Part shown: piece after piece, positions 46,081 through 54,773 of the stretch
Numbering within the stretch: position 1 is the first letter of the stretch
Layout: each line of letters opens with the position of its first letter
Assembly: GCA_017355425.1 (NCBI GenBank)
Contig: CP070233.1
Coordinates: forward strand, 1,280,501 to 1,344,500
Source of the DNA: Dolichospermum sp. DET69
Lineage (GTDB): Bacteria; Cyanobacteriota; Cyanobacteriia; Cyanobacteriales; Nostocaceae
Length of the DNA stretch: 64,000 nucleotides
Reading direction: 5' to 3'
Translations under genes and position numbers: made by a program
Notes under the pieces: model-generated
Seen by the model: only the letters and a program-made list of their open reading frames with translations
The model's database searches: none
Told to the model about the DNA's origin: nothing

Positions 46081-47940
46081 TTAATTTTTAACATGAAAAT
46101 GTGAAATTTCTGAGCGTAATAATTGTGCTGCTTCTTCCAATTGTTCCAAAGCACCATTAGTTTCTCTCAAAGCATCAACAGTTTGCTGGGAAGCATCTGT
46201 TAATTGCTCCATTGCTTCACTAATTTGTGTTGCTCCCTGAGACTGTTCTTCCATACTTTCACTTACTTGGATAAACTGCGGTGGTAAACTTTCCACTTGA
46301 TTAATAACTTTACCAATTTGGTTACTAATTTTGTTTACCTGTTTAACACTATTAGTCACAGAATTATTGAATTTATCCATTTCCATCACCCCTACAGAAA
46401 CAGCCGATTGCATATCTTTCACTATTTGCTCAATTTCCAAAGTTGCGACAGCAGTTTGATTTGCTAATCGGCGAATTTCTCTAGCTACGACTGCAAAACC
46501 TGCCCCATATTCTCCCGCTTTTTCCGCTTCTATGGCGGCATTTAGTGACAAAATACTGGTTTGATCAGCAACTTTAGTAATGGTGATAACAACATTATTA
46601 ATATTGCCTGCTTTTTTATTTATTATTCCTAATTTGGCAGTAATAGAATTTGTAGCTTCTGTTAATTGCCGCATGGTATTTTCCATTTCTTGTAATTCGT
46701 CACGGCTTTCACTTGCACCAACAGCAGTTTGTTTTGTCATATCTGCCACTTGCTCCATCATTTTTACTAAATTTCTAGAGGTAGCAGCAATTTCTTGAGC
46801 AGTAGCAGCAACTTCATTTGTAGAAGCTAATTGTTCGGTAACTGTAGCTTCTAATTGTTTCCCAGAAGCGGCAATTTGTGTACTAGAAGTTGTAATTTGT
46901 ACCCCTGAATGCTGAATACGGCGAATCAAGGCATTTAAATCCTTGTTCATCATATAAAAGGCATTTTGTAATTTGCTAATTTCATCTTGACTATCTGTTG
47001 CTTGAATTGTTGTTGTTAAATCACCACTAGATATTTTTTGGGCAATATTTACTAATTCACCAATTTTAGATGCAACCGTGTAAAAAGCAGTTTGTAGTTT
47101 ACCAATTTCATCTTGTCCATCAGATGATTGCATCTGTCCGACAGAACTACTATTAGCTATAGATTTAGAAACATTGAGTAATTCATTCACCTTTTGAACA
47201 ATTGGTTTACTAAAAGCAAACCCAAATATCACAGCAGTGGTAGGAGCAACTATTAAAGAAAGTAACAAGAAAAATGAACCAGTAGCTGCATCTTTTTGCC
47301 CTTCTTTATAAGTTTCAATCCCAAATTTTTCATTCAGTTGAATATCTTCAAGAAGTAATTTTGTAGCGGCTTCAAATGAGGGGCGGTTATTTTTAGCTTT
47401 TTGTCTTAACTGTGTTAAAAAAGCATTTGCTCGTTTAGCTAATCCTATTTCTGGACTATTGGCTTGATTGAGTTCGATTAATTCCAGTTGCTTACCTACG
47501 GGATTGAGAATACCCAAGCTTTCAAACTGTTGATTCATTTGCAGGAATCTTTCATGATTCTTTTTCCATTCATCCCAACGACTCTGAAAATCAGTATATA
47601 ATTTTTTTTCGTCATCATCTTTAGGTGTTGGTTCGTATTCCTTAAATCCTTTATCAATTTGTTCCCAAGCTTGTTTAATTCTTGTTGTTTCGGCATTTCT
47701 TTCTACCAGGGTGAGTTGATCATTGAGTAAGGCTCGTTCTGACGATTCTATCTGGGTTTGTCCTTCGTTAACTTTCCATAGTCCTGAGATACTGGGGATA
47801 GTATTTACACTGAGACTATTGATTGCGTAACTTATGCGTGCATTCACACACAAGCTGAGTATACATACAATTAAAACAATTGAACCAATAAATAAAAATC
47901 CAGTGACTAAACGAGCTTGTAAGCTTAAATTCTTTAGCAT
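46081..47940 (-). CDS. Methyl-accepting chemotaxis protein, copy 2 (two HAMP units)
   Basis: A 619-aa receptor with TM1 near 12-34 ([18 protein letters not shown]) and TM2 near 222-246 ([20 protein letters not shown]). It has two HAMP-like units in tandem: [20 protein letters not shown] followed by [20 protein letters not shown]. The extra unit accounts for the 41-residue difference from copy 1. The signalling domain is near identical to copy 1 and carries the same hairpin tip. The sensor region is only distantly related. It is probably translated from the same transcript as cheR upstream. Confidence 0.92.
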   Translation of the reverse strand: MLKNLSLQARLVTGFLFIGSIVLIVCILSLCVNARISYAINSLSVNTIPSISGLWKVNEGQTQIESSERALLNDQLTLVERNAETTRIKQAWEQIDKGFKEYEPTPKDDDEKKLYTDFQSRWDEWKKNHERFLQMNQQFESLGILNPVGKQLELIELNQANSPEIGLAKRANAFLTQLRQKAKNNRPSFEAATKLLLEDIQLNEKFGIETYKEGQKDAATGSFFLLLSLIVAPTTAVIFGFAFSKPIVQKVNELLNVSKSIANSSSVGQMQSSDGQDEIGKLQTAFYTVASKIGELVNIAQKISSGDLTTTIQATDSQDEISKLQNAFYMMNKDLNALIRRIQHSGVQITTSSTQIAASGKQLEATVTEQLASTNEVAATAQEIAATSRNLVKMMEQVADMTKQTAVGASESRDELQEMENTMRQLTEATNSITAKLGIINKKAGNINNVVITITKVADQTSILSLNAAIEAEKAGEYGAGFAVVAREIRRLANQTAVATLEIEQIVKDMQSAVSVGVMEMDKFNNSVTNSVKQVNKISNQIGKVINQVESLPPQFIQVSESMEEQSQGATQISEAMEQLTDASQQTVDALRETNGALEQLEEAAQLLRSEISHFHVKN

Positions 47941-47987
47941 GAAATATCCCGATTTTCTAGTTTAAATGAAATTTATTGGTAGTTATT

Positions 47988-48049
47988 CACTCCCCCCCCT
48001 CTAAAATTATCGAAACCCTTGATCTCTCGTTAAAGCTAGGGGGGGAGTG
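47988..48049. repeat. C-run/G-run inverted repeat between MCP and cheR
   Basis: CACTCCCCCCC and GGGGGGGAGTG flank a 40-bp loop in the 135-bp gap between copy 2 of the MCP genes and cheR. It could modulate read-through within the operon or be a decayed mobile repeat. Confidence 0.6.
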
Positions 48050-48075
48050 TGAACAGTTACATTTACTGAGATTGA

Positions 48076-49353
48076 TTATCTCACAATTATTCTTTGTAAT
48101 CTTTGCCGTAAAATTTTTGCTTTGCTTATATCTCCTCTTTCTTCTTTAAGTAAAATTAAATGTACTAAAGCATCTGGATTTTTTGGATCAAGGTAAATGG
48201 CTTTTTGGAAGCATTCTTCTGCTTGCAATTCTAGTTTTTGAGCCTGATAAATCTCACCAAGTAAAAGATATGCTTGTGCATTGGTTGAATTATTGGATAA
48301 ATAGCTTTGACATTGTGATGCAGCTTCTGTTAAATTACCTTCGTTAGCTAATTTAAGAATTGTATCTAAATTCTGATAAATTCTTTCTGTTGCCTTTGTA
48401 AAGATTGGCAATTCTATATTTTGGTTGTTATTGATTTGGGATTTTTCTAGTAAATTCGGATGTGTTTGTGTGGTTTTAATTGGTGGTGTTAGCTGTTTTT
48501 TATACTCTGTGAGCCTGTGATTATCTTTAGAGTCATGTAAATTGATATTTTCTGTATTTGTGAGTTTTTTTCGTCCTACAAATACACCATGTAACCGAAT
48601 TATTTCTAAGCCTAAATTAGCTAATTCTCCGGTTTCCGATGCCCCAACTAAGATTAAGCCCTCGCTTTTTAATAAACGATTTAAACTTTTTAATGTTGTT
48701 TGTCTAGACAATGAATCAAAATAAATTAAAACATTACGACACCAAATAATATCATAAGATTGTCTATCTAATAAAAACTGCGAATCAAGTAAATTACCTT
48801 GACTAAAGTTGACAATATTCTTTACTTGATCACATATTTGATATTCTTTACCTATGGGTTGAAAATAGCGGGTTTGAAATTCTAAGTTATGTCCTCTAAA
48901 AGAATTGCGTCCATAAATTCCTTTTTTCGCTTTATCTAAAGATTTTTTACTAATATCAATTGCATCAATATGAAACTGAGTGGATTTTAAGCCTAAATCT
49001 AATAATGTCATAGCCAGAGAATAAGGTTCTTCTCCAGTAGAACAAGGAACACTTAACAAGCGAAGTTTACTGTGGTGAAATTTATTTAACCATTGATAAC
49101 GAACATATTTGATCAGAGCATGATAAGGTTGACTATCGCGGAAAAACCAAGTTTCAGGAACAACTATCAATTCTACTAACTCATCAAATTCTTGGGTTGA
49201 GGTGTGTAAAATCTGTAAATAATCATTTACATTACCAACACCGCAGAGAGAACGACGAATTTCCATTGCCTTAGCAATTTTTCTAGAACCAATAATATTG
49301 GCATCAATGCCGATTTTTTTGCGTAATAGGTTCTCAATTTCTGGACAGATCAT
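48076..49353 (-). CDS. cheR: CheR methyltransferase with C-terminal TPR
   Basis: A 425-aa protein. The CheR domain (about 1-265) shows VVPETWFFRD, LRLLSVPCSTGEEPYSLAM (SAM site), IDAIDISKKSLDKAKKGIYG and YDIIWCRNVLIYFD. After a linker of about 60 residues come TPR-like helices (AQAYLLLGEIYQAQKLELQA, AEECFQKAIYLDPKNPDAL). It methylates glutamates of the two MCPs. TPR-bearing CheRs are typical of alternative chemosensory pathways such as Frz and Wsp rather than flagellar ones. It overlaps the upstream cheW by 20 bp. Confidence 0.92.
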   Translation of the reverse strand: MICPEIENLLRKKIGIDANIIGSRKIAKAMEIRRSLCGVGNVNDYLQILHTSTQEFDELVELIVVPETWFFRDSQPYHALIKYVRYQWLNKFHHSKLRLLSVPCSTGEEPYSLAMTLLDLGLKSTQFHIDAIDISKKSLDKAKKGIYGRNSFRGHNLEFQTRYFQPIGKEYQICDQVKNIVNFSQGNLLDSQFLLDRQSYDIIWCRNVLIYFDSLSRQTTLKSLNRLLKSEGLILVGASETGELANLGLEIIRLHGVFVGRKKLTNTENINLHDSKDNHRLTEYKKQLTPPIKTTQTHPNLLEKSQINNNQNIELPIFTKATERIYQNLDTILKLANEGNLTEAASQCQSYLSNNSTNAQAYLLLGEIYQAQKLELQAEECFQKAIYLDPKNPDALVHLILLKEERGDISKAKILRQRLQRIIVR

Positions 49354-49816
49354 TTATATAATTTTCTCCTCCTGTTAACAAGTAAGTATTTTGGACATCA
49401 GCAAATAATTGTTCTAAATGAATACGCTGAATGATCCCTTTTTCATCCATCAGCATTCCACCTAAATATGGTGCTTCTTTTACACGAATACCAGAATCTA
49501 CAAAAGCGGTTTCTGGTTTATTTAAAGTTTCTGTAATCTTTTCAGCAATTAATCCTAAGTATTGCTGTCTATCATGCTGATTAGGGTAGCTTACCATAAT
49601 AATCCGCGTACTTAGACAAAGACGGCTAGATGTACCACGAATTAAATGACACAAATCTATAACTGGAACAATTTTACCCCGGTAATTAAACAAACCAGCG
49701 ACATATTCCGGGACATGATGTACTTTTCTTAACGCCACTCTGGGTATAACTTCCACCACACGGGAACTTTCGAGAGCATATAAATCTTTACTAACGTAGA
49801 AAAGCAGCATTAACAT
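49334..49816 (-). CDS. cheW: CheW coupling protein, first gene of the chemosensory operon
   Basis: A 160-aa CheW (LLFYVSKDLYALESSRVVEV, HHVPEYVAGLFNYRGKIVPV, IDLCHLIRG, YLGLIAEKITETLNKPE). I choose the ATG at 49816 because AGGGA lies upstream; a longer frame adds 11 residues. It starts the operon and overlaps cheR, so translation is coupled. It links the MCPs to CheA. In WspB/FrzA-type systems this subunit is specific for one receptor, but this cannot be decided here. Confidence 0.88.
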   Translation of the reverse strand: MLMLLFYVSKDLYALESSRVVEVIPRVALRKVHHVPEYVAGLFNYRGKIVPVIDLCHLIRGTSSRLCLSTRIIMVSYPNQHDRQQYLGLIAEKITETLNKPETAFVDSGIRVKEAPYLGGMLMDEKGIIQRIHLEQLFADVQNTYLLTGGENYINDLSRN

Positions 49817-49970
49817 GATAGTGTCCCTGAAGGTAGTTGAAATGTACAATCATCGTATCATATTTGATTAAATATCAAAAATTTATGTATAATTCAATAC
49901 CTTGTCTAAATTAAAAAAAGCCTTGATTTGTAGCGACTGTCTTGATTGTCAAGCGATAGCTTTGTATCTT

Positions 49971-50224
49971 AGAGAACACCAAAAAATAAATTACCCAATT
50001 TTGTGGGATGGGCATCCTGCCCGTCCTTGATGGTTAGGGGACTTTTCGGCCCGCACCACAAGAAATTTTTGGGGATTTTTTTAATTGGAAGTCCCTTAGG
50101 GAACACCAAAAAATAAATTACCCAATTTTGTGGGATGGGCATCCTGCCCGTCCTTGATGATTAGGGGACCAGATACCCGCACCACAAGAAATTTTTGGGG
50201 ATTTTTTTAATTGGAAGTCCCTTA
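49971..50224. repeat. Two tandem 127-bp copies of a dispersed repeat
   Basis: The unit (AGRGAACACCAAAAAATAAA...GTGGGATGGGCATCCTGCCC...TTAATTGGAAGTCCCTTA) occurs twice at a spacing of 127 bp. A diverged third copy is at 21366-21488. The ends are loosely inverted (AGGGA-AC against GT-CCCT). The following 218 bp up to the transporter gene contain a partial relative of the 23896-24005 palindrome (CCCAGTCAGAGACTGGG) and no gene. Confidence 0.85.
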
Positions 50225-50442
50225 AAGGTATGCTAAAAGAAGTGGCAGACCGTCCCAACCTGGGTCAGAAAAGACCGCTTTGTAGCAAGGATAGCCACAA
50301 CAAGACTCAGTAAGTATCAATTATCATTGAAGGCAGAGCCTTCTAGAATTCATTCCCAGTCAGAGACTGGGAATGAGACGACTTGAGGTTTTTCGTAATT
50401 TTGTAAAAGTCCATGTCCGAACCGTGTTTAGTATAAATCATT

Positions 50443-51210
50443 ATGTCTACAACATCAGAAATAGCAGTTGAGTTTCGTAATGTCAGTTTTGAAATTAATC
50501 ATCGTCCCCTATTATCTAACTTAAATTTAAACATTTATCAAGGAGAAGCATTAATTTTATTAGGGCGTAGTGGTAGCGGGAAAACTACAACTTTAAAATT
50601 AATCAATCATTTACTTTTACCCACCCAAGGACAAGTTTTAGTCCAAAATCATCCTACAACTAACTGGGATGCCATTAAACTGAGAAGACGGATAGGTTAC
50701 GTCATTCAAGAAACAGGTTTATTTCCTCATTTTACCATCGCGGAAAATGTCGGACTCGTTCCATCTTTAGAAAAATGGCCACCACAGAAAATTCAAAATA
50801 GAGTTTATGAAATGTTAAACTTAGTGGGATTAGAACCGGAAAAATTTGCTCAACGTTATCCCCATCAATTATCAGGAGGTCAACGTCAGCGAGTGGGAGT
50901 TGCTAGAGCTTTAGCCGCAGATCCACCTATCCTATTAATGGATGAACCTTTTGGCGCACTTGACCCAATTACCCGTTTAGAATTACAACAACAATTTCAA
51001 CATTTACAACAACAATTAGGAAAAACCGTGATATTTGTCACCCATGATATTCAAGAAGCCTTCTTTTTAGCCACAAGAATTGGTTTAATGTGTGAAGGAA
51101 ATTTAGTCGTATTAGGAACAAGAAGAGAATTTCTCCAATCTCAACATCCAGAAGCAAAAGCATTTTTAGCTTGTTTAAATATTGGTAACAATTGGGAAGA
51201 ACTTAATTAA
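50443..51210 (+). CDS. Osmoprotectant/glycine-betaine-type ABC transporter ATPase
   Basis: A 255-aa ATPase of the OpuCA/ProV/OsmV class. Walker A GRSGSGKTT, Q-loop VIQETGLFPH, signature LSGGQRQR, Walker B ILLMDEPFGALDP and H-loop FVTHDIQEA are present. The N-terminal FRNVSFEI leads straight into the ATPase. The protein lacks the C-terminal CBS domains of classical OpuCA/ProV, so osmotic gating by CBS is absent. The gene for a fused permease/binding protein follows after 24 bp. Uptake of glycine betaine or choline is inferred from family. Confidence 0.85.
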   Translation: MSTTSEIAVEFRNVSFEINHRPLLSNLNLNIYQGEALILLGRSGSGKTTTLKLINHLLLPTQGQVLVQNHPTTNWDAIKLRRRIGYVIQETGLFPHFTIAENVGLVPSLEKWPPQKIQNRVYEMLNLVGLEPEKFAQRYPHQLSGGQRQRVGVARALAADPPILLMDEPFGALDPITRLELQQQFQHLQQQLGKTVIFVTHDIQEAFFLATRIGLMCEGNLVVLGTRREFLQSQHPEAKAFLACLNIGNNWEELN

Positions 51211-51234
51211 AATTAGATAAAAAATACAAAAATT

Positions 51235-52761
51235 ATGTTTTTATTTCAATACGGTACAGAAATAATTTTCCACAGTGGAGAACATTTAATATTAGTCATT
51301 ATATCCCTAGCGATCGCCATTTCTATTGGTCTTCCTGTCGGCATTTTTATCACTCGTCAACCAAAATTAGCTTCCCCCATTCTTGGTTTAGCAAATGCCA
51401 TTCAAACCATCCCTAGTTTAGCCATCTTTGGCTTTTTAATTTCCGTACCTTTTCTGGGAGGAATTGGTAAAACTCCCGCCATATTTGCTTTAACTCTTTA
51501 TGCTTTACTTCCCATAATTCGTAATACATATATTGGCATTAATAGCATCAATCCCGCCATTAAAGAAGCCGGGATAGGCATGGGAATGACAGATCAACAA
51601 TTACTATTGCAAGTAGAAATTCCCCTAGCTTTACCAGTCATTTTAGCAGGGGTAAGAGTAGCCACAGTTATATCCGTAGGAATTGCCACAATTGCTGCTG
51701 CTGTTGGTGGTGGTGGTTTAGGAGTATTTATTTTTCGTGGTATTTCCACAGTTAATAATGAATTAATTTTAGCCGGAGCAGTCCCCGCTGCTGTAATTGC
51801 TTTGAGTGCAGATTTCGGTTTAGGATTATTAGAAAAACACCTCACGAAACAAATAGCAAATAAAGGTAAATTTAATCAGCAAATAGGTATTGTTTTGGGA
51901 ATAATCACCTTAATTATCGCAGGATTAATAGCTTTTAACTATGAACAAGCACCAGCAAAAATTATTATCGGTTCTAAAAATTTCACAGAACAAGTAATTT
52001 TAGGAGAACTATTAGCACAACACATAGAAAATCATACCAAATTAAAAGTAGATCGTCGTTTTAATTTAGGAGGAACATTTATTGCTCATGAAGCAGTAAA
52101 AGCGGGAAAAATTGCCGGGTATGTAGAATATACAGGAACTTCATTTACGACTATTTTGAAAGAAAAACCAATTAGTGATCCTGAAAGTGTTTATAAAAAA
52201 GTCAAAAAATACTATGATCAAAAATTGAAATTAGCAGTGATGAAGCCTTTAGGATTTGAGAATACCTTTGCCATGATTATCAGAGAAGAAGATGCCAAAA
52301 AATGGCAAATTAAAAGCCTTTCGGAAATTGGTAAATATACTCCGCAAATGCAAGCAGGATTTGGATATGAATTTTTAGAACGTGAAGATGGTTATCCAGG
52401 ATTATCTAAAACCTACAACTTAAAATTTGCCAATATTAAACAAATGGAATTAGGATTAATGTATCAAGCATTAAAAGAAAAACAAGTAGATTTTATTGCT
52501 GCAAATTCTACAGATGGTTTAATTCCAGTTTTAAACTTAGTGATTTTAGAAGATGATAAAAAATATTTTCCACCTTATCAAGCCATACCTATTTTTAATC
52601 AAGAAATTCTCCAAAAATATCCAGAATTAACAGATACAATTAATCAATTAGGAGGTAAAATTTCTACAACTGCAATCCAAAAGATGAATTATCAAGTAGA
52701 TAATCAATCTCAACCCGTGGAAAAAGTTGTCAGTGAGTGGTTAAAATCTCAACAATTATAA
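51235..52761 (+). CDS. Fused permease / substrate-binding protein of osmoprotectant-type transporter
   Basis: A 508-aa fusion. Residues 1-215 form a permease with about five TM segments and an EAGIGMGMTDQQLLLQVEIP docking loop. A final TM (GIVLGIITLIIAGLIAF) then leads into a periplasmic OpuAC/OsmF-like binding domain of about 270 residues (IIIGSKNFTEQVILGELLAQ, RFNLGGTFIAHEAVKAG, YVEYTGTSFTTIL). Fusing permease and binding domain gives two binding sites per dimeric transporter. The SKNFTEQ motif is typical of quaternary-amine binders. A 17-bp perfect hairpin follows 47 bases after the stop. Confidence 0.88.
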   Translation: MFLFQYGTEIIFHSGEHLILVIISLAIAISIGLPVGIFITRQPKLASPILGLANAIQTIPSLAIFGFLISVPFLGGIGKTPAIFALTLYALLPIIRNTYIGINSINPAIKEAGIGMGMTDQQLLLQVEIPLALPVILAGVRVATVISVGIATIAAAVGGGGLGVFIFRGISTVNNELILAGAVPAAVIALSADFGLGLLEKHLTKQIANKGKFNQQIGIVLGIITLIIAGLIAFNYEQAPAKIIIGSKNFTEQVILGELLAQHIENHTKLKVDRRFNLGGTFIAHEAVKAGKIAGYVEYTGTSFTTILKEKPISDPESVYKKVKKYYDQKLKLAVMKPLGFENTFAMIIREEDAKKWQIKSLSEIGKYTPQMQAGFGYEFLEREDGYPGLSKTYNLKFANIKQMELGLMYQALKEKQVDFIAANSTDGLIPVLNLVILEDDKKYFPPYQAIPIFNQEILQKYPELTDTINQLGGKISTTAIQKMNYQVDNQSQPVEKVVSEWLKSQQL

Positions 52762-52807
52762 TTTTCAGATATTTGATTCTGCAGATAATTTTGTACCTCA
52801 GCAGACT

Positions 52808-52850
52808 AGAAATTATCTATATATTCAGGAGAAATATATAGATAATTTCT
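52808..52850 (+). terminator. Strong hairpin after the osmoprotectant-type operon
   Basis: A perfect 17-bp stem (AGAAATTATCTATATAT / ATATATAGATAATTTCT) with a 9-nt loop lies 47 bases beyond the stop codon of the fusion gene. It also faces the DUF427 gene on the other strand and could terminate transcription from both sides. Confidence 0.65.
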
Positions 52851-52906
52851 ACATGATGTTCATGAATTGTCAAACTATCAATTTTGATAACTGAAATTTT
52901 CCTTAT

Positions 52907-53401
52907 TTACCACCACATAGTTCCTGGTTCACCTTTAAATGGTCCAACAATATCAGAAGTAATCCACCCTCCGTAAAAATCACCTGTTTGCGCTTTAACT
53001 AATTCATCATTCACATAGCAAGCATCCATTAAACTAGGATAAAAACTGTAATATTCTTGAATTGATTCAAAATTAGGACTAGGTTGAATATATCGCCAAG
53101 CACCATTATTTATGTATTTATCTCCTACGGAAATATCATAATATTGACACCAACCTTTCCATTCACACCAAGTTTTTCTAGGTGTCTCTATTAAATGTTC
53201 TAACTTAATATCTTCAGCCGGAATATAATAACCTGGAGGATGACTTGTTTCTAAGACTCTTTTAGCTTGATGTGTTTGAGCCAAAACCATCCCATTCACA
53301 ATTATCTTGAGATGTTTGTTAGTATCTTGTAAAATTGCCGGACGGGGATAGTCCCAGACTGATTCTTGACCCGGTTGCGGGGGGATAGGATTTGGTTTCA
53401 T
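52907..53401 (-). CDS. DUF427 domain protein
   Basis: A 164-aa protein with the DUF427 pattern: WDYPRPAILQDTNKHLKIIV, GMVLAQTHQAKRVLETSHPP, GYYIPAEDI and TWCEWKGWCQYYDI. The function of the family is unknown. There is no signal peptide and no TM segment. It sits 38 bp downstream of the fatty-acid hydroxylase gene on the same strand, so the two may be co-transcribed. Confidence 0.82.
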   Translation of the reverse strand: MKPNPIPPQPGQESVWDYPRPAILQDTNKHLKIIVNGMVLAQTHQAKRVLETSHPPGYYIPAEDIKLEHLIETPRKTWCEWKGWCQYYDISVGDKYINNGAWRYIQPSPNFESIQEYYSFYPSLMDACYVNDELVKAQTGDFYGGWITSDIVGPFKGEPGTMWW

Positions 53402-53439
53402 GTTTAGTCAGTTGCTTTTGTAAAATTGCCAGTGAAATT

Positions 53440-54297
53440 TTAAGAAACTTCTACATCTACACTACTAGATAATTTGAGAGTTTTAATTTTATTCTCAAGA
53501 ATACTCACAGGAAACATAATTTCCAGCTTCTTGGTAGGAGGATTAAGTGTTTTAAATACTCTGTCCCAAAATCCATGAATACCATAATTTCCATTAAAAC
53601 TAGTGTGATGAAGATCATGAAAGTCTGAGGGAATGAAAAATATTGATAAAGAACTATGTCCTTCCAAATTATAAATGTTACCTATCAGACTCCATGCACA
53701 AAGTTGAGTGATGTCATATCCAAATATAAAGATTGGTAAAACGTCTGTGATGGTAACAATAATATATTCTAGAAGGCTTTTATGTCCAGCTACAAAACTG
53801 GATGTATCTTGAAATTCATGATGTTTAAGATGGATTTTGAGAAATGCTTTTTTATGAAATAATCTATGGACTATATAAAAGCAGAAATCAGCCGCAACTA
53901 TTCTCATCAAAAACCATCCCAAATTTAAAAGTAAACTATTACCTCTATGAACTTCTGGTGCTAAATATAGTATGATTAATGCTGCTATTAAACTTTTAAT
54001 TCCTCCTGTAATTATATCTGTTAAAGTGAAAGCAGGAAATGATTGTTTTTTTACTTTTTTAACTCTTGTAGTTAATTTTTCAGTTAAATCATCTTTACTT
54101 TTGATGAATTTTTCAATGAAAAAACCAATAGCATAAAATGAGATAGAACCAATCAGCCAGTATAGTAATACCTGGGTGATAAAATTAAGTTCTATATTAT
54201 TGAACAGAAAATAAAATCCCTGCTGAACCATTGTACAACCAATAGCAATCTTGAGATAAAATTCTAACTCGAAACAGCAATTAAAGAATTTTTGCAT
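53440..54297 (-). CDS. Fatty-acid hydroxylase / sterol desaturase superfamily protein
   Basis: A 285-aa integral membrane di-iron enzyme. The eight-histidine pattern is visible in HRLFH, HLKHHEF and FHDLHH, plus His of LEGHSS, and there are four or more TM segments (LIAALIILYLAPEV, FLMRIVAADFCFYIV and others). It would hydroxylate or desaturate a lipid or terpenoid substrate that cannot be named from sequence. There is no carotenoid-type signature to make it CrtR-like. It lies downstream of the ergothioneine genes, with the egtD fragment and MITE in between, so a functional link is not supported. Confidence 0.82.
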   Translation of the reverse strand: MQKFFNCCFELEFYLKIAIGCTMVQQGFYFLFNNIELNFITQVLLYWLIGSISFYAIGFFIEKFIKSKDDLTEKLTTRVKKVKKQSFPAFTLTDIITGGIKSLIAALIILYLAPEVHRGNSLLLNLGWFLMRIVAADFCFYIVHRLFHKKAFLKIHLKHHEFQDTSSFVAGHKSLLEYIIVTITDVLPIFIFGYDITQLCAWSLIGNIYNLEGHSSLSIFFIPSDFHDLHHTSFNGNYGIHGFWDRVFKTLNPPTKKLEIMFPVSILENKIKTLKLSSSVDVEVS

Positions 54298-54386
54298 TTT
54301 TGTAACCCATAAAAATCATCAATGATATCAGCATACAGCATTTTATAAAAATTTTAACTATTGAATCCTGAATGCTGACACAAAAC

Positions 54387-54752
54387 TTATTTAACTTGAC
54401 AAAGAATCAATCCAACCCACCATTTTTCGTCTGTCCAAATTTTCACAGTTTTCAATCTTTTACTCTGAAGTTGTTTTTCCATGTTTGTTAAATCAAACTT
54501 CCAATAAATTTTCGTTAAGAGGTTGTTTGAAAAGTATTAGATGAAACCAATAATTTCCAAAAACCTAACCCCCCAGCCCCCCTTCCCTACCCCTCCCTGA
54601 CCCTCCCCTACAAGGGGAGAGAAGCGGAAAAACTTTTGTTAGTTGGAATGGGGGTTTCAAAGCCTCTCCCCGCGTCGGGGAGAGGTTTGGAGAGGGGTTT
54701 ATTTATACATTAAAAACTTTTCAAACATCCTCTAAGATACTTTCTCCCTCAA
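54387..54752 (-). pseudogene. Duplicated 3' fragment of egtD, interrupted by a MITE
   Basis: With the MITE at 54519-54732 and one TAA duplicate removed, the minus strand reads EGESILTKIYWKFDLTNMEK and then LKTVKIWTDEKWWVGLILCQVK-stop. The intact egtD upstream ends EGESILTEISRKFDLATMEK and LKTVKTWTDEKGWFGLILCQV. Only about 50 codons remain, with no start. It is thus a decayed partial duplicate of egtD lying on the other side of the aminotransferase/methyltransferase gene, evidence of a past rearrangement here. Confidence 0.88.
54519..54732. mobile_element. 214-bp MITE, copy 2, with TAA target duplication
   Basis: The ends are GAGGTTGTTTGAAAAGT and ACTTTTCAAACATCCTC, with TAA on both sides (54516-54518 and 54733-54735). 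The interior shares the GCCTCTCCCCGCGTCGGGGA hairpin and the AACCTAACCCCCC run with copy 1 at 21195-21357, plus an extra 50-bp CCCTCCCTGACCCTCCCC-type insert. It is inserted inside the egtD fragment. Confidence 0.88.
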
Positions 54753-54773
54753 TAAGAGAGAAACCTCAGAAAT

